Assembly (NCBI GenBank): GCA_033977485.1
Contig: CM066989.1
Coordinates: forward strand, 94,879,887 to 94,943,886
DNA: 64,000 bases
Direction: 5' to 3'
Origin: Hydrangea macrophylla
Taxonomy: Eukaryota; Streptophyta; Magnoliopsida; Cornales; Hydrangeaceae
A program made the translations under genes and the position numbers. Position 1 is the first letter of the stretch. Every line of letters begins with the position of its first letter. Under the pieces are notes generated by a model, which had not been told where the DNA came from, made no database searches, and saw nothing but the letters and a program-made list of their open reading frames with translations. Shown here in pieces: positions 34,971-46,032 of the stretch.

Positions 34971-35012
34971 CTTTGTATTCACCCAAAAGTTGCGTAAACT
35001 CTGCGGGAACCC

Positions 35013-35021
35013 TATATATAA
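35013..35021 (+). promoter_or_regulatory. TATA box, element A left LTR
   Basis: CCCTATATATAAGTCG. The right LTR copy reads CCTAGATATAAG (56433-56441), a changed TATA core. The left copy is the one that would start the genomic RNA. Confidence 0.7.
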
Positions 35022-35378
35022 GTCGTTTTGACGCCAGACGAAGCGAGGACACTCCAGAATGCAGAAAACAGCAGTTTAGGGTAGTTTTAGGGTTAGATTA
35101 GGAGTAGATTAGGTTAGATTCTTGCTTTTCTTCCTCTTTTCCATTGTTATTCTCAAGATTATTGAAGATTCAAGTTTATTACAAGTTTTAATCTGATTGT
35201 TTTCAGGTTTTTCTTCTCCTTTTCTTTGTTTCATTGTTTATTGCTTTAGATGTTAATGATTACTCTAGGTTACTATTTCTGTATTGGTTTATTTATGTTC
35301 CGTAGTTTAGACGTTGGGAATATGTGATGAAACATTGAATCCCAACCTCTGTCATGCAATCTTTAGAAAACCTTGGGC

Positions 35379-35498
35379 TCGATCGATCGAAGGTATTTCG
35401 ACCGATCGAACCAGGGCTATAGTCAAGCGATCGAAGACATTTCGATCGATTGAAGGATGATGCTGTTCGATCGATCGAGAGCGCTTCGATCGATCGAA
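35379..35498. promoter_or_regulatory. Palindrome array 2, element A left LTR (6 motifs)
   Basis: Starts 35379/35398, 35422/35441 and 35466/35485: three 19-bp pairs, 24-25 bp between pairs. It begins about 360 bp after the TATA box. Confidence 0.8.
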
Positions 35499-35936
35499 CT
35501 TGCAGAATCTTGAGATGATTCTTTTAAGTATTCCATGACTTTCTGTTTTAGAAATCTGTCATCAAGTTGTCCCAATAAGCTCAGTTTGTCAAAACAGTTT
35601 TTAAAACTTAAAGCCTTAAGGCTATTTTCTTCAATGACTTTTGAAAACCACTTTGAATGCTAACACCATTTAGAGTGCAAGTAATAACCATTGTTTTAAA
35701 CCGTCTTCCAAGTATTTTAAATCAACTGTGATGATATAGTCCCGGTCATGAAAGGGCTATTGATTCTATATCTTTAGAAAAGTACGGGATACTGAAGAGG
35801 AATGAACTCCACAGAACATTAATGAGTATGCATGGTAGATGGTTAGGATCAATGTGGATTCTCGTATTTCCAACACCTGTAGTTTATTTATTTAATTAAT
35901 TATGTTCCTTTATGTTTAGTTTATTATTTAGTTTAA

Positions 35937-37142
35937 GGGTAAAAGGCATTTTGCCCCCTCAAACTATACACGTATTTGCAATTTACACCCCGAAATTTAA
36001 AAAGTTGCAATGTCCCCCCTAAACTATCTTCAGGGTTGCAATGTCCCCCATGAACTTCAAAAAGTTGAAATGTCCCCCTTGAACTATCGTCTGTGTTGCA
36101 ATGTCCCCCCTGAACTATCTTTTGTGTTGCAATGTCAACCCTGCCATCACATTCCGTCAAGAAATGTGATGGAATTTGCTCGTGTGGGACGCACATGCTA
36201 AATTTCGAAGGCATTTATGACATTTTACTATCCCCATCTAAATTAACAATCATAAATATTTGGGAAAATTACACTTTAGTCCATCATACTATACACCTGT
36301 TTTCAATTGGGCCCATAAACTAAATTTTTTTTTTCAATTGGGTCCTTGAACTTCTAAAAATCATTCAATCAGACCCAAATTCTGACACTGTTAGCTTAAA
36401 TTATTAGATATTGTCACTTACGTTGCGCGTAATGCTTACCTATCACACGTTAGGTTAAGACAAGCACGGGAGATTGTGAATGGCTAAAAAATTATGCGAT
36501 TTTTGGTATGATTGAATGCGATTTTGGATCTAGTCGAATGTGTTTTCGAATTTGATTAAACGCGATTTTGGATCTGATTGAATGCGATTTTTTGTACTAT
36601 TCACAATCTTCCATGTTTTTCTCAACCTAGCATGTGACAGGTAAGCATTACGCGCAACATACGTGACAATTTCTAATAATTTAAGCTAACAGTGTCAGAA
36701 TTTGGGTCTGATTGAATGAATTTTTGAAGTTCAAAGAACCAATTGAAAAAAAATAATAGTTAATGGATCCAATTGAAAACATGTATATAGTTTGATGGAC
36801 TAGACTGTAATTTGCCCGAAGTTTTATGATTGTTAATTTAGATGGGGACAGTGAAATGTCATAAATGCCTTTGAAATTTAGCATGTGCGTCCCACACGAG
36901 CAAATTTTATCACATTTTTTTACGGAATGTGATGGAAGGGTTGACATTGCAACACGAAAGATAGTTCAGGGGGGACATTGCAACACAGACAATAGTTCAG
37001 GGGGGACATTTCAACTTTTTGAAGTTCAGGGGGAACATTGCTACCCTGAAGATAGTTCAGGGGGGACATTGCAACTTTTTAAAGTTCGGGGTGCAAATTG
37101 CAAAAGTGTGTATAGTTTGAGGGGGCAAAATGCTTTTTACCC
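35937..37142. mobile_element. 1206-bp Mutator-like foldback element (long-TIR MITE)
   Basis: Terminal sequence GGGTAAAAGGCATTTTGCCC at the left, and GGGTAAAAAGCATTTTGCCC at the right when inverted. The inverted repeat extends through most of each half (shared blocks include TTGCAATGTCCCCCCT, GTGGGACGCACATGCTAAAT and GCGCGTAATGCTTACCT). The centre has ATGCGATTTTTGG-type repeats. Flanks are the 9-bp TSD TTAGTTTAA (35928-35936 and 37143-37151); the intact site is seen in the right LTR. A 9-bp TSD and long TIRs indicate the Mutator superfamily. No transposase is encoded. Confidence 0.88.
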
Positions 37143-37338
37143 TTAGTTTAATTTAATTAATTAGGATTTAGTCACTAGTACAATTAAACTTTTCTTTTTC
37201 TTTAGGTTGTAACTTAGTAGATATTCTTCCTATTCCTTCTCTGTGGGATCGATCTGGACTTATCCAGTATTACTTGCACAATCACCTACACTTGGGTGTT
37301 GCACAGGAGCGCACAACTTTTTAGTCGTGTCAAGTTTT

Positions 37339-37356
37339 TGGCGCCGTTGCCGGAGA
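37339..37356 (+). other. Primer-binding site of element A
   Basis: TGGCGCCGTTGCCGGAGA, six bases after the LTR end, is complementary to plant tRNA-Asp apart from one base near its 3' end. It is the PBS type of Athila elements and the same as that of element B. Confidence 0.85.
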
Positions 37357-37523
37357 AGGAAACTAGGTTAGGATTTTACTAAGTTATTTCTATTTTTTTT
37401 TCTTACTTTTCAAAAAAAAAACCTTTGGACTTTTTCTCTCACAAGTACAAAAAAAAATAAAATAATAAAATAAAATAAAATAAAATAAAATACAATTTTA
37501 TTGTTTAAAAATTTTGGATAAAC

Positions 37524-39231
37524 ATGTCTTATTCATATTACCCTCCATACAACACAAATGCCACCAATAGGTACACATTTGAAAATCAAAATAATTATCC
37601 CCCAAATTGGCAAGCACCCACATATGACGTAGATTATCAACCTGAGTGCTACCAACCACCACAATGGGAAAATGATAGTTGTAGTCCCTCAGATTATCAA
37701 ACGCAACAAGAACCTCCATATGGAGATTTCTATCAATTGCAATGGGGATATAACCAAAATGATAATGTAGGATATAGTAGTAGCTCCCACGATTACCAAA
37801 CGCACCAAGACTTTCCCTTTGGTGAGTCTTATCCACAAACACAATGGGATGGGAATTACTATCAACAACAATGGGGCGAAACTTCATATAGTAATAATGA
37901 GGAGAATAACCAAGTTGAGGATAATAGTATGTTAAAATTGCTGCTTAGTGAAATGAAAAGGCTAGATAGTGCACTTGATAAATTAGAAACTAGATATCAA
38001 CAAGCATCTGCTAGCCAACCTTTAGAAGACTATACCAATCCTTCAGCACTACAACCTAAATTTCAAGACACTAACAATTGAATGGAATTAGAGGATAATG
38101 ACAGGTTTATACAGAATGAGGTCAATAACTCATTCGAGAAAGTCATAACCCAACAAGAACTCCAAAACCAAACCATTAAGCATATAGTTGTAGAGCCATC
38201 TTCTCCTCAATATACAACCCCAGACATCAACTCTTTCACTATCTGGATAAAGTTGCAGAATTCCTTTGTCCAGAGCACCTCAACAGATGACATATATAGT
38301 GAGGAGAGTTACACAGATAAGAATGAGGTTTTTACAAATAATGAGAGTTTAGGTGATTACACGCAACTAGGAAAGGAGGAGTCCCCTGTTGACTCTCTCC
38401 CTAACTTTGATAGTGACCCTAGGGAGGACATACTTGAAAAATCTAAATCCAATTTAGATTCATGTGATATTCATGAACCCTCACCTCTTTCGGCCAAAGA
38501 GATGGTGTCACCAAGTTGCTCATCACCTATCCTCGCTATCAATCAAAGCTCTCATCCCGAGCTTGAAAATCATGTGTACCCTAATATTGAACAAATAGAA
38601 TGTGTTGTAGAAGAGGATGGTAAGGATTCTAGCACATGTTTTTCACAAAAGTTTAACTTTCAAAATTCTTTGAGAGAGGACTTAGAAACTATTTGGCCCA
38701 CATTAGATGATCTTAAACTTCAACAAGAAGCTAGTAATCTGCTAGACTGGTTGGCCTTCTTGAGTAATACTGACATTGAGGCCCAAATTGATAGCTTCAT
38801 CCAAGTCCAGTCCAAATCAATGTACATAGAACAGAAATCCAATTCCTATGATCATATCTCCATAGATTTTGTTCTAGACCAAGAGGAGGGTAGTAAAGCT
38901 TCATTAGAACATCACTTAGACCCCTTTTATTGAACCATGGGCTCCGCCTGTTTTTGATAATAAACAAATAGAGGCTGTTATAAAAAATACCAACACCAAC
39001 GATCTTTCCTTGCATATAATTCCTAAAAAGTGTGGTATTCCTCTTATAACTATGCTCACCAAATTTGGAAGCCATAGGTTTTGCATCATCTCCTCTGACC
39101 TTGAGCCTGACATTAGTTGGGGGGAGTTGCATATTTATGAGGATCCCTACATTCTTTTCATTATTAAATTATTTCATTGGGAAGATCCTCAAAAATTTCG
39201 GTTATTACTTTATGATAAAAATCTTGATTAA
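37524..39231 (+). pseudogene. Element A ORF: Gln/Asn/Tyr-rich protein, family not recognised
   Basis: One long frame from ATG at 37524 is interrupted by TGA at 38079-38081, and by a one-base shift near 38921-38930 after which the frame runs to TAA at 39229-39231. The N-terminal 120 residues are prion-like: Tyr, Gln, Asn and Pro-rich (YQPPQWEND, DYQTQQEPP, YYQQQWGETSY), with repeated DYQTxQ units. A short coiled coil follows (LLSEMKRLDSALDKLETRY). The middle is acidic and Ser-rich. The C-terminus looks folded (HIIPKKCGIPLITMLTKFG, DISWGELHIYEDPY, LFHWEDPQKFRLLLYDKNL). No gag, protease, RT or integrase motif is present. It may be packaged or act in trans with Athila proteins, but this is inference. 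Confidence 0.65.
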
Positions 39232-40108
39232 CCGGATTCATTTACTGAGTGATTCTATTATATTCTCTATTTTTCTTGTTGCTACTAATGATTTTGCAGG
39301 TAACTTGAAAAAAAAAAATTTGGATATTAATGCCTCGAGGTAACATCCATCCTTCTCTCGCTTTACTTTCCATGTCCATGTGCTTAGTTTAGAACATTGG
39401 GGACAATGTTTAGTTTTAGTTGGGGGAGTGAGTTATTGCATGCCTCATATTTTTTTGTGGTGTTTTAATGTCAATATACCTGCTTAGCAACATGACTCAG
39501 TAAATTCAAAATTGCAAAAATTTTAAATTTTTTTTTAATATAATAACATGGTTCTTGTATTTCTCTCTTAGTTAATGTAGTTAGTTATGATGCATTAGTG
39601 TTATTTTCTGTATATCATTAGTATGTGATACACAATGGTAGTTTGTGTACTATCTTAGTTATAGTATATTTTTCACTTTTTAATCTTCAAACAAATTTAA
39701 GCACGTTATGACAACCTTGTACTTAGCTAAAATGGATTAGTAAGCATAACTTAGGTATCTTGAGAGACTGTAGTGGAGATTAATAACCCAAGTGAGCTTT
39801 TGTGCCATTCTTTGTTTTTGAGGGTTTTGTATATTACTCTTACTTTTTGAAAAGCGTATTAATTCGTTGAAAGTCTCAATTTTCTTCATTTTGACTGATT
39901 ACTAGAAGAGAACGTTCAGGATTTACCAACTTTAGAGCTCTTGAATTTGCTAAAATGAATAATCCTACTAATTTAGAAGATGATTTAGGCCATCTTTTGA
40001 CCATACACGCAAATTACAACATTGGCCTACCTCTATGATATTCCTTTACTTCACCTCTTGAGCTTATCATAATCGCCTTGTCTTCACAATCCTAAAGTTC
40101 ATACCTAA
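39232..40108 (+). other. Element A 3' UTR, first part
   Basis: Non-coding. Holds AACATTGGGGACAATGTT followed by AGTTGGGGGAGTG (39391-39430), a block usual after the last ORF of Athila-type elements. From about 39840 it matches the 3' UTR of element B inverted (GAGAACGTTCAGGATTTACC). It ends at the CCTAA target site of element B. Confidence 0.7.
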
Positions 40109-40765
40109 TGACACGTGATAAATCTTGTGCGCTCTTGTGCAACACCCAAGTGTAGGTGGACGTGCAAGTAGTAACTGGTAAGACCAGGTCGATCCCACAG
40201 GGAAGGATAGAAATCAACTGACTTAGACTAGACTCTAGAAGAAAAGAAAAATCAATATTTAAAGAGAAATGTAGAACACAAAGTTCTACAATTAACAACT
40301 ACTAACTTAAAAGCAACTAAATTAAATAAACTATTGATTAACTATTTAACTAAACAAAATTTGGAAACGGTTTTTTTTTACTAAAAGAAAGTGTTGGGAT
40401 CACGCGAATCCACCATGACTCAACCATCTACCATGCAAATGCAATTAAGCTCAACGGAGGGCAACTTCTACAGTATCCCGTACTTCTCTAAGGATATAGA
40501 GTCAATAGTCCTTTCATGACCGGGACTATATCATCACAATGAAGTTTGAAATACACAAAGGTGGTTTAATTCAATAGTTAAGACTCTCACCTACAATGGT
40601 GTTAGCATTGAGGGTGGTTTGCAAAATTTATTGAAAGAAAATGCCTTAAGGCTTAACGTTTAAAGACTATTTTGACAAACTGAGCATATGGGGAAAGTTT
40701 GATAACGAATCAGTAAAGCAGAAAGTCTTGGAATACTGTATTAGATGTCCTCAAGAATCAGAGAC

Positions 40766-40886
40766 CTCGATCGATCGACGCGCATTCGATCGATCGAACT
40801 TCTTCATCTCTCGATCGATCGCAATAACTTCGATCGCTCGACTATATCTCTGGTCCGATCGATCGAACTACATTCGATCGATCGAA
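40766..40886. promoter_or_regulatory. Palindrome array 2, element B left LTR (6 motifs)
   Basis: Starts 40766/40785, 40810/40829 and 40854/40873: three pairs of exactly 19 bp, 25 bp between pairs. Four of the six are TTCGATCGATCGAA or one base from it. It lies about 420 bp downstream of the TATA box in element sense. Confidence 0.83.
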
Positions 40887-41307
40887 CACAGGGAAAAATA
40901 TAGTGCATGGCAGAGGTCTGAAATCACGATTTCATCGCGATTTCCCAACCCCGAACTACTCAGACATGGTCTGGGAAGTATCAGATTTGTTTTTAACGTA
41001 AAAGTTCACTAAAGGCATGTTTGGTTGCAATTTTTTCATTAAAACTATGAAACTAATGGTTTTGACCTATCTAGCATGTAATACTCAAAGATTGAAAACT
41101 AAACTGTGATTAACTCAATGCAGCATATAAACAGAACGATGATAAGGAACCTGGACGAAGAAAACTTGTATTAATACAATCAATCCAAGCTAACAATGTT
41201 GAATCTTGAAAAACCTACAAAACAACCACAAGAAAAACTCTCTATTCCCTATGAAAACTGATAAAAAAAACAAGTGGGGCGTCCCTTTGGGACGTAAACA
41301 AAATGAA

Positions 41308-41315
41308 TATATATA
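41308..41315 (-). promoter_or_regulatory. TATA box, element B left LTR
   Basis: Minus strand GCTATATATATTC, 70 bp downstream of array 1. The right LTR has the same box at 54342-54349, which is the one that would drive the genomic RNA. Confidence 0.65.
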
Positions 41316-41384
41316 GCTGCGACCTAATGCTAGGGTTAAAACCCGTTTCTGCTGCGTGCGCGTATATTCCTGATAAAAGGCATG

Positions 41385-41495
41385 TTCGATCGATCGAAAA
41401 ACTCTCGATCGATTGAACTTCCAGAAACTTCGATCGCTTGAACTCCATTCGATCGATCAAAACGTCGATCGCTCAAAAACTCTCGATCGCTCGAA
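41385..41495. promoter_or_regulatory. Palindrome array 1, element B left LTR (6 motifs)
   Basis: Starts 41385/41404, 41429/41448 and 41464/41482. Pair spacing is 19, 19 and 18 bp, with 25 and 16 bp between pairs. Two motifs carry CAAA in place of CGAA. Confidence 0.83.
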
Positions 41496-41748
41496 ACTTC
41501 TATTTCAGCTTTGAGTTATCTTCATCAGGATCAAGCACTTCCTTTTATCAACATTCTTCAATCTTGTACACGGCAGCAGTGATCTGCACAAATAATCACT
41601 AAAAACAATACCACTTATCATAGTTTAATCAATTTGTGCAAAAACTGGTATTGTAATTCAAACTGCAGATAAACAGGGGAATTGTAGATTTTCTAATATA
41701 TTTTCCTCTTTTAGCGCGGTTATATTCTACAAATACACCCTCTTGTCA

Positions 41749-43893
41749 CAATCCCCAACTAGCGAGTTGCTAGTCCCAAGCAATAAAGCGAAACTAAAAC
41801 AAGCTAACTACTATTACAACGACTAGAAGAAACAAAAATAAACTAATGCAAACTAATCTAATTTAGAAAGAGACACTACCTAACTCACTTTCGCAGGAAT
41901 CGCGGTTGCATTTAGCAATTGCAACAAGCCGTTAAACCCATAGGTTCCCCTAGTGGACGAGTGTTGTCTCGTGAGGGTTTGCAGTGAATCTACCCACAAA
42001 ATTCTAGATTTTTAAGCTCAAAAAGATATAGAAAAACTTATAAACATTCTTTCCCATTCGACTATCCATTTAGCTCCACATAACATATCAACCTCATACA
42101 AACCATGAAGAGATCCACATGTTCCTCGTGTCACCAAGATAGATGTACATACACATTACATTCATGTATCCGTGTGTGTGTGAAGTCAACAACTATGCAT
42201 CCAACTTTATTAAGAATTGTTTAGACTATCCTACTCTTGGAACTTGTAGTTTCAACTCGATTCTCACATGGGTTTGCACTCACAAATGAACATCTCACAG
42301 AAACTTGTTTAGACATGATCGCTCATGGTGTGAAACTTTAATAAGAGTGATGTTCTGGCTACTAGTGTTTCACACCGAACTCAATAAAGGACGAACATTT
42401 AGAGTAATATAGTCTCATGAAAGGAATACTACTTACTAGAGGAGCGAAATACCGTGGATACTCAAAGTACACGTTCATGTTCAAACCAAGTTGTTAAAAA
42501 TCATTAAGACTTTGACTTGTCGGCTTTTATTTAGTGGAGTGAAGATAAGAGAGGCGAGCATTGCACATCCTTAGCTTGTGATAATGACTAGTTTATTTCT
42601 TCTTTATTCCAACCATCCTCTCTTCTCATATACTTTTATTTCTTTTTACTCCTCCTTCCTTCCTTTTCTCTTTTTCTTCTTCTTCTTCTTTTTTTTTCTT
42701 TTTTTTTTTATATATATTCAGCATCTCCTTGCAAAAAAATCTTTTTATAACATCCTTCCCACACTACTCCCTTCTTGTCACATACTTCAATAATTTTTAT
42801 CACATTAAATGTGCAATTGTGTTTATAGAGGTTAAAGTATCAAATGAAGGGTTTTGGGCTTTCATATTGGCAATATTTAATCAGTGTGGGGTTAAGACAT
42901 TCTTGGATGTTGATACAGGTATGTGAAAAAGATAAGGAATGAATAACGATGGCTTAAATCATTTTTCTTAACTTCTTAGTTTTTAGCACTTCAGTGTTCA
43001 TTGAGTTTTAATTGGTAAATCCTGAACGTTCTCCTCTAATAAACAGCCTAAATGAAAAATTTTGAGACTATTCAACGAATTTCAAGAATATTCAAGAAAA
43101 ACAATTCGAATTAATGTGACAACTCCCTCAGAATTGAATATTGGGTTCAAAAACTCACTACGGGTTGTTAGTTTCCACTATTTATTCCTTAAAGCATAAC
43201 AGTCGTATTAACTCTTATTTAAATTTTCAGCATAGCTATTAACGCGTGCAAATGGGTGTTGGATACTAGAATGTTCAACATATGCATTTGTCTTAGTGAC
43301 ACTAGAAAAACGTGTGAATGTAATTCATAAAAGGATGAGATTAACATGAATGTATCATCGCTTGATAGCGGTTAAGTAAGAGAGAGTATTTAAAAGTATT
43401 CCACTGATAAAGTTCATAATAACATGATCGTTCAATGTAATGAATCAGATTTCTAATAATGTAAACGTGCTCGGGTGATAATCTATTTACATCCCATCCC
43501 AACTGAAAATCGCGATGACCTCAGAAGTTGATTTTCAACAATAAATAAAAAGATATCACCTGCTAGAGCAACGCAATGACTGCAAGCGTAACAATCTGTA
43601 AAGACATATTCAATCTCCAAGCAACCAAGATCAAACGAAAGATATACAAAGGTACAATAAGCGTATGATATATAAATGAAAACAAAATAATCACTGTAAA
43701 AGTAAAGTAATGGAAATGACGTAGCAGTGATAATAGAGGTCGTATAATCTCAAAAACATCCAACAGTCGAAACATAACCACCGTCAGTCCCACATAATCC
43801 AAAAAACAACATGTACATAATGAGAGCAGAGAGATAGAAAAAAAAAAGAAAGAAAATACATCAAAACTCTCCAAACACTCGCACAGTCACAAC
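41749..43893 (-). other. Element B PPT and long 3' UTR
   Basis: The PPT is at 41749-41761 (minus TAGTTGGGGATTG). The remainder is non-coding. It matches element A's 3' UTR in inverted orientation in several blocks: CTCACGAGACA and CGTCCACTAGG near 41950, the Ile-Pro-free block around 42430-42480, and GAACGTTCAGGATTTACC near 43020. A T-rich tract lies at 42655-42715. Confidence 0.7.
43563..43874 (-). CDS. Hydrophobic 103-codon frame after the env-like gene, doubtful
   Basis: It starts 20 bases after the env-like stop. It is strongly hydrophobic, with perhaps three membrane-prone segments (FFFFSISLLSLCTCCFL, FTVIILFSFIYHTLIVPLYIF, SLQIVTLAVIALL). Retroviral envelopes have a transmembrane part, so the position is suggestive. 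But the region is T-rich in this orientation and Phe/Leu/Ile-rich frames arise by chance. I list it only as a candidate. Confidence 0.25.
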   Translation of the reverse strand: MESFDVFSFFFFSISLLSLCTCCFLDYVGLTVVMFRLLDVFEIIRPLLSLLRHFHYFTFTVIILFSFIYHTLIVPLYIFRLILVAWRLNMSLQIVTLAVIALL

Positions 43894-45376
43894 CTACGCA
43901 TCCTCTGCAATATCTGATAATATCTCGATCGGCGCATCGGAGGTATCCGCAACTCCACCCTCAACAACAGTACTAGCCGTCGTCGGGTCACTCTCAGTGA
44001 TGACTGGAGGTGGTGGAAGTGGGGGTTCCGCAGAAGGTGGTGCTACAGAGGACGGTGGTGGAACAGGATCAGTATGTGGTGGTAGGGTCTCAGAAGTGGA
44101 TGGATCAGCTGTAGGATGTGCAGGAGGGGGCGTAGTGGTAGGTGGGTCTGTGGTAACCGGAGCAGTAACAGGAGTGGCGTGAGATGGAGGTGTATGTAAG
44201 GACTGATCAACCCCCAACTGAACCAAGATAGCCTCAAGTAATGTCGTCATGTGGGCTACCCGGCCCTCGAGTCTGATCCGAGCCTCCCTCTCCTCCAATA
44301 ATAGCTCATGAACCGTCGGGAGAGGCACAGATGACGAAGACTCTCCCTGGGCCTGAGTTTGAGCCTGAGATCGCTGTCTCAGCTCAAACTGTGCAACCTC
44401 CACCAGAGGATCAACCTCATCGTCAGAATCAAGCTCCTCAGCCTCTGTCGGCGTCCCTAAAGCTGCACCCTCTGTATCGGTGCCATCGACTCTCCTCCTC
44501 TTCTCTCCAACTTTCGCTTTTCCCTTGCCCTTTTTTTTCCTCCTCTGAGCATCTGAACGGCGAGAAGCTATCTCGCCAAATCTACTGCGAGCCTGAGAAG
44601 TCGCATCATCAGGTAAGGGAAGGAGACCAGCCTGTTCGATCACCCTGTGAATGGCCCAAGCACCTTTCAGGTGCTTCTTGGCAGCGATGTAGCGAGTGGG
44701 GTGCCTCATGAAGTCAATATATAGACGAGGCAAACAGACTGGTAACCCCGTCCCGATGGCAAATAAAACATGAGCATACCAGGCAGCAATCTTCTCCTGG
44801 TAGGAGGTGACCAATAGACAGTTGCTCAACGCAAGGTGGAGCATATGATAATTATCTGTCAAATAAACATCAGCATTAAGGGCCGTACCATCCCAGCTCG
44901 GTAAAGCACCCCCGGTAAGCTCTCGGAAAACAGCAGTGGGTGAGAGCACTGGCGTGCCAGCACGGTGTGGGCATACACAGTCGGGCACCTCCGGGACTCC
45001 TAGAGCAGCTGAGACGGTAGCAGGACTGAACACGATCTCCCGGCCACGGAAGAATGATCGCAGTGTGAATGCGGCATTGGGATCTCTAATCATCGTCGCG
45101 CAAGCTGCGCGAATCCACGAGAGATTCACTCTCTTCGCCTGAGAGAGCAAATCGTACCAGTGTGGCATAGTCCGGAGGCGGGCGAGATACCAGGGAGTAG
45201 CGAGCCAAGCTGTCTCAAGTGGTCGCTTTATCATGACCTTCCTAGACTGGAAGTAGCGTGTGAACCACTGACGGTCAAGAGTGCTCCGGAAGCCATGATG
45301 TGGGACCGGGTCAGGAATGGCAAGGTCAAAGGGCTTCTCCCTGTGATACCCTGTAACAGGGTTCATTGCGAAGATC
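43894..45376 (-). CDS. Athila env-like / ORF-1-type protein
   Basis: The exon starts after an acceptor AG at 45377-45378 (pyrimidine tract TTTTCCATTGCAG). The likely start is the Met codon at 45364-45366, giving about 490 residues. Residues about 20-260 form a globular domain like the putative plant transposon protein / Athila ORF-1 family (WFTRYFQSRKV, FFRGREIVFSPATVSAALG, WYAHVLFAIGTGLPVCLPRL). A basic cluster RRKKKGKGKAKVGEKRRR suggests nuclear targeting. Then come an acidic stretch, a coiled coil (LLLEEREARIRLEGRVAHM) and a Pro/Thr/Ser-rich tail. No signal peptide or clear membrane anchor is seen, so envelope function is doubtful. The frame is intact, unlike pol, and it has its own promoter-like region upstream. 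Confidence 0.75.
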
Positions 45377-45728
45377 CTGCAATGGAAAAGAACGGAAAAC
45401 GACAATTAAAAACAGGAATATGAAAAGAAAATAGGAAACTGCCACTGCCCTTGTTCGAGCGATCGAACGTTTATCGATCGATCGAACACCACAAATCGTC
45501 GATCGCTCGAAAACTCTCGATCGATCGAACAACGCAATTTGTCAATCGCTCGAATGTTCTCGATCGATCGAGAACAGAGATGCGGCAGCAACGAGAAGAC
45601 GAACGGAAAATACACAAAACAAAGAAAACAAAAACAAGAGTACAAGAGAATGGTCCAACGACCAATAGGGGGCACCCCTGTTGAGATTCGAACGAAAAAT
45701 GGAAAGAGGGGGGAGCTCGTGGCCTTAC
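45377..45728 (-). other. Predicted 352-bp intron upstream of env-like ORF
   Basis: Donor GAG|GTAAGG (intron from 45728) and acceptor TTGCAG (ending 45377). It contains palindrome array 2 at 45454-45572, with starts 45454/45473, 45498/45516 and 45541/45559 (pairs 18-19 bp apart, 25 bp between pairs). Confidence 0.55.
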
Positions 45729-45907
45729 CTCGGGGATGTGTGCAGAGGGGATGAGGGTGAGGAAAAGGATGATGCAGGGAGGAAGTAGTGGGACCCGAAG
45801 CCTTCAAAAATGGGACCCTAATCTCGAGAATCGCCCAAACCCGCTGTCGCCAATCGCTCGAGAGAGTGAGGAAGATGAAGACTGATGAAGTGTACGCTGG
45901 AAGCCTC
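45729..45907 (-). other. Predicted 5' untranslated exon of the env-like gene
   Basis: Follows the TATA-like box at 45908-45916 and ends at the strong donor at 45728/45729. Contains one isolated motif half (TCGAGCGATTGG near 45850). Frames spanning it run through the donor and intron and are not convincing proteins. Confidence 0.45.
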
Positions 45908-46032
45908 ATTTAAATACAATTCTCGATCGATCGAGATGTGTTCGAGCGATCGAACGTTCGATCGATTGAGATATTTCAAGCGCTCGAGCATGTGATACGT
46001 TCGATCGATTGAGAAACTCTCGATCGATCGAA
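45908..46032 (-). promoter_or_regulatory. Internal promoter of env-like gene: palindrome array plus TATA box
   Basis: Motif starts 45922/45941, 45957/45975 and 46000/46019 (pairs 19, 18 and 19 bp; gaps 16 and 25). The minus-strand TATA-like TATTTAAAT lies at 45908-45916, six bases beyond the array. Motifs include TTCGAGCGATCGAA, which is the inverse of TTCGATCGCTCGAA. The layout copies that of the LTR promoters. Confidence 0.65.

Larger units (their letters stand above)
34501..37332 (+). repeat. Element A left LTR, with a foldback element inside
   Basis: TGATTCGAGG start, GTCGTGTCA end. Without the 1206-bp insertion and its TSD it is 1617 bp, matching the right LTR. Contains palindrome array 1 (34903-34970), TATA box (35013-35021) and array 2 (35379-35498). 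Confidence 0.9.
40109..41748 (-). repeat. Element B left LTR (3' LTR in element sense)
   Basis: In minus order: array 1 (41385-41495), TATA box (41308-41315), array 2 (40766-40886), U5 end. The U5 end (tgggatcgac...acacttgggtgttgcac) is close to that of element A. Confidence 0.93.
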
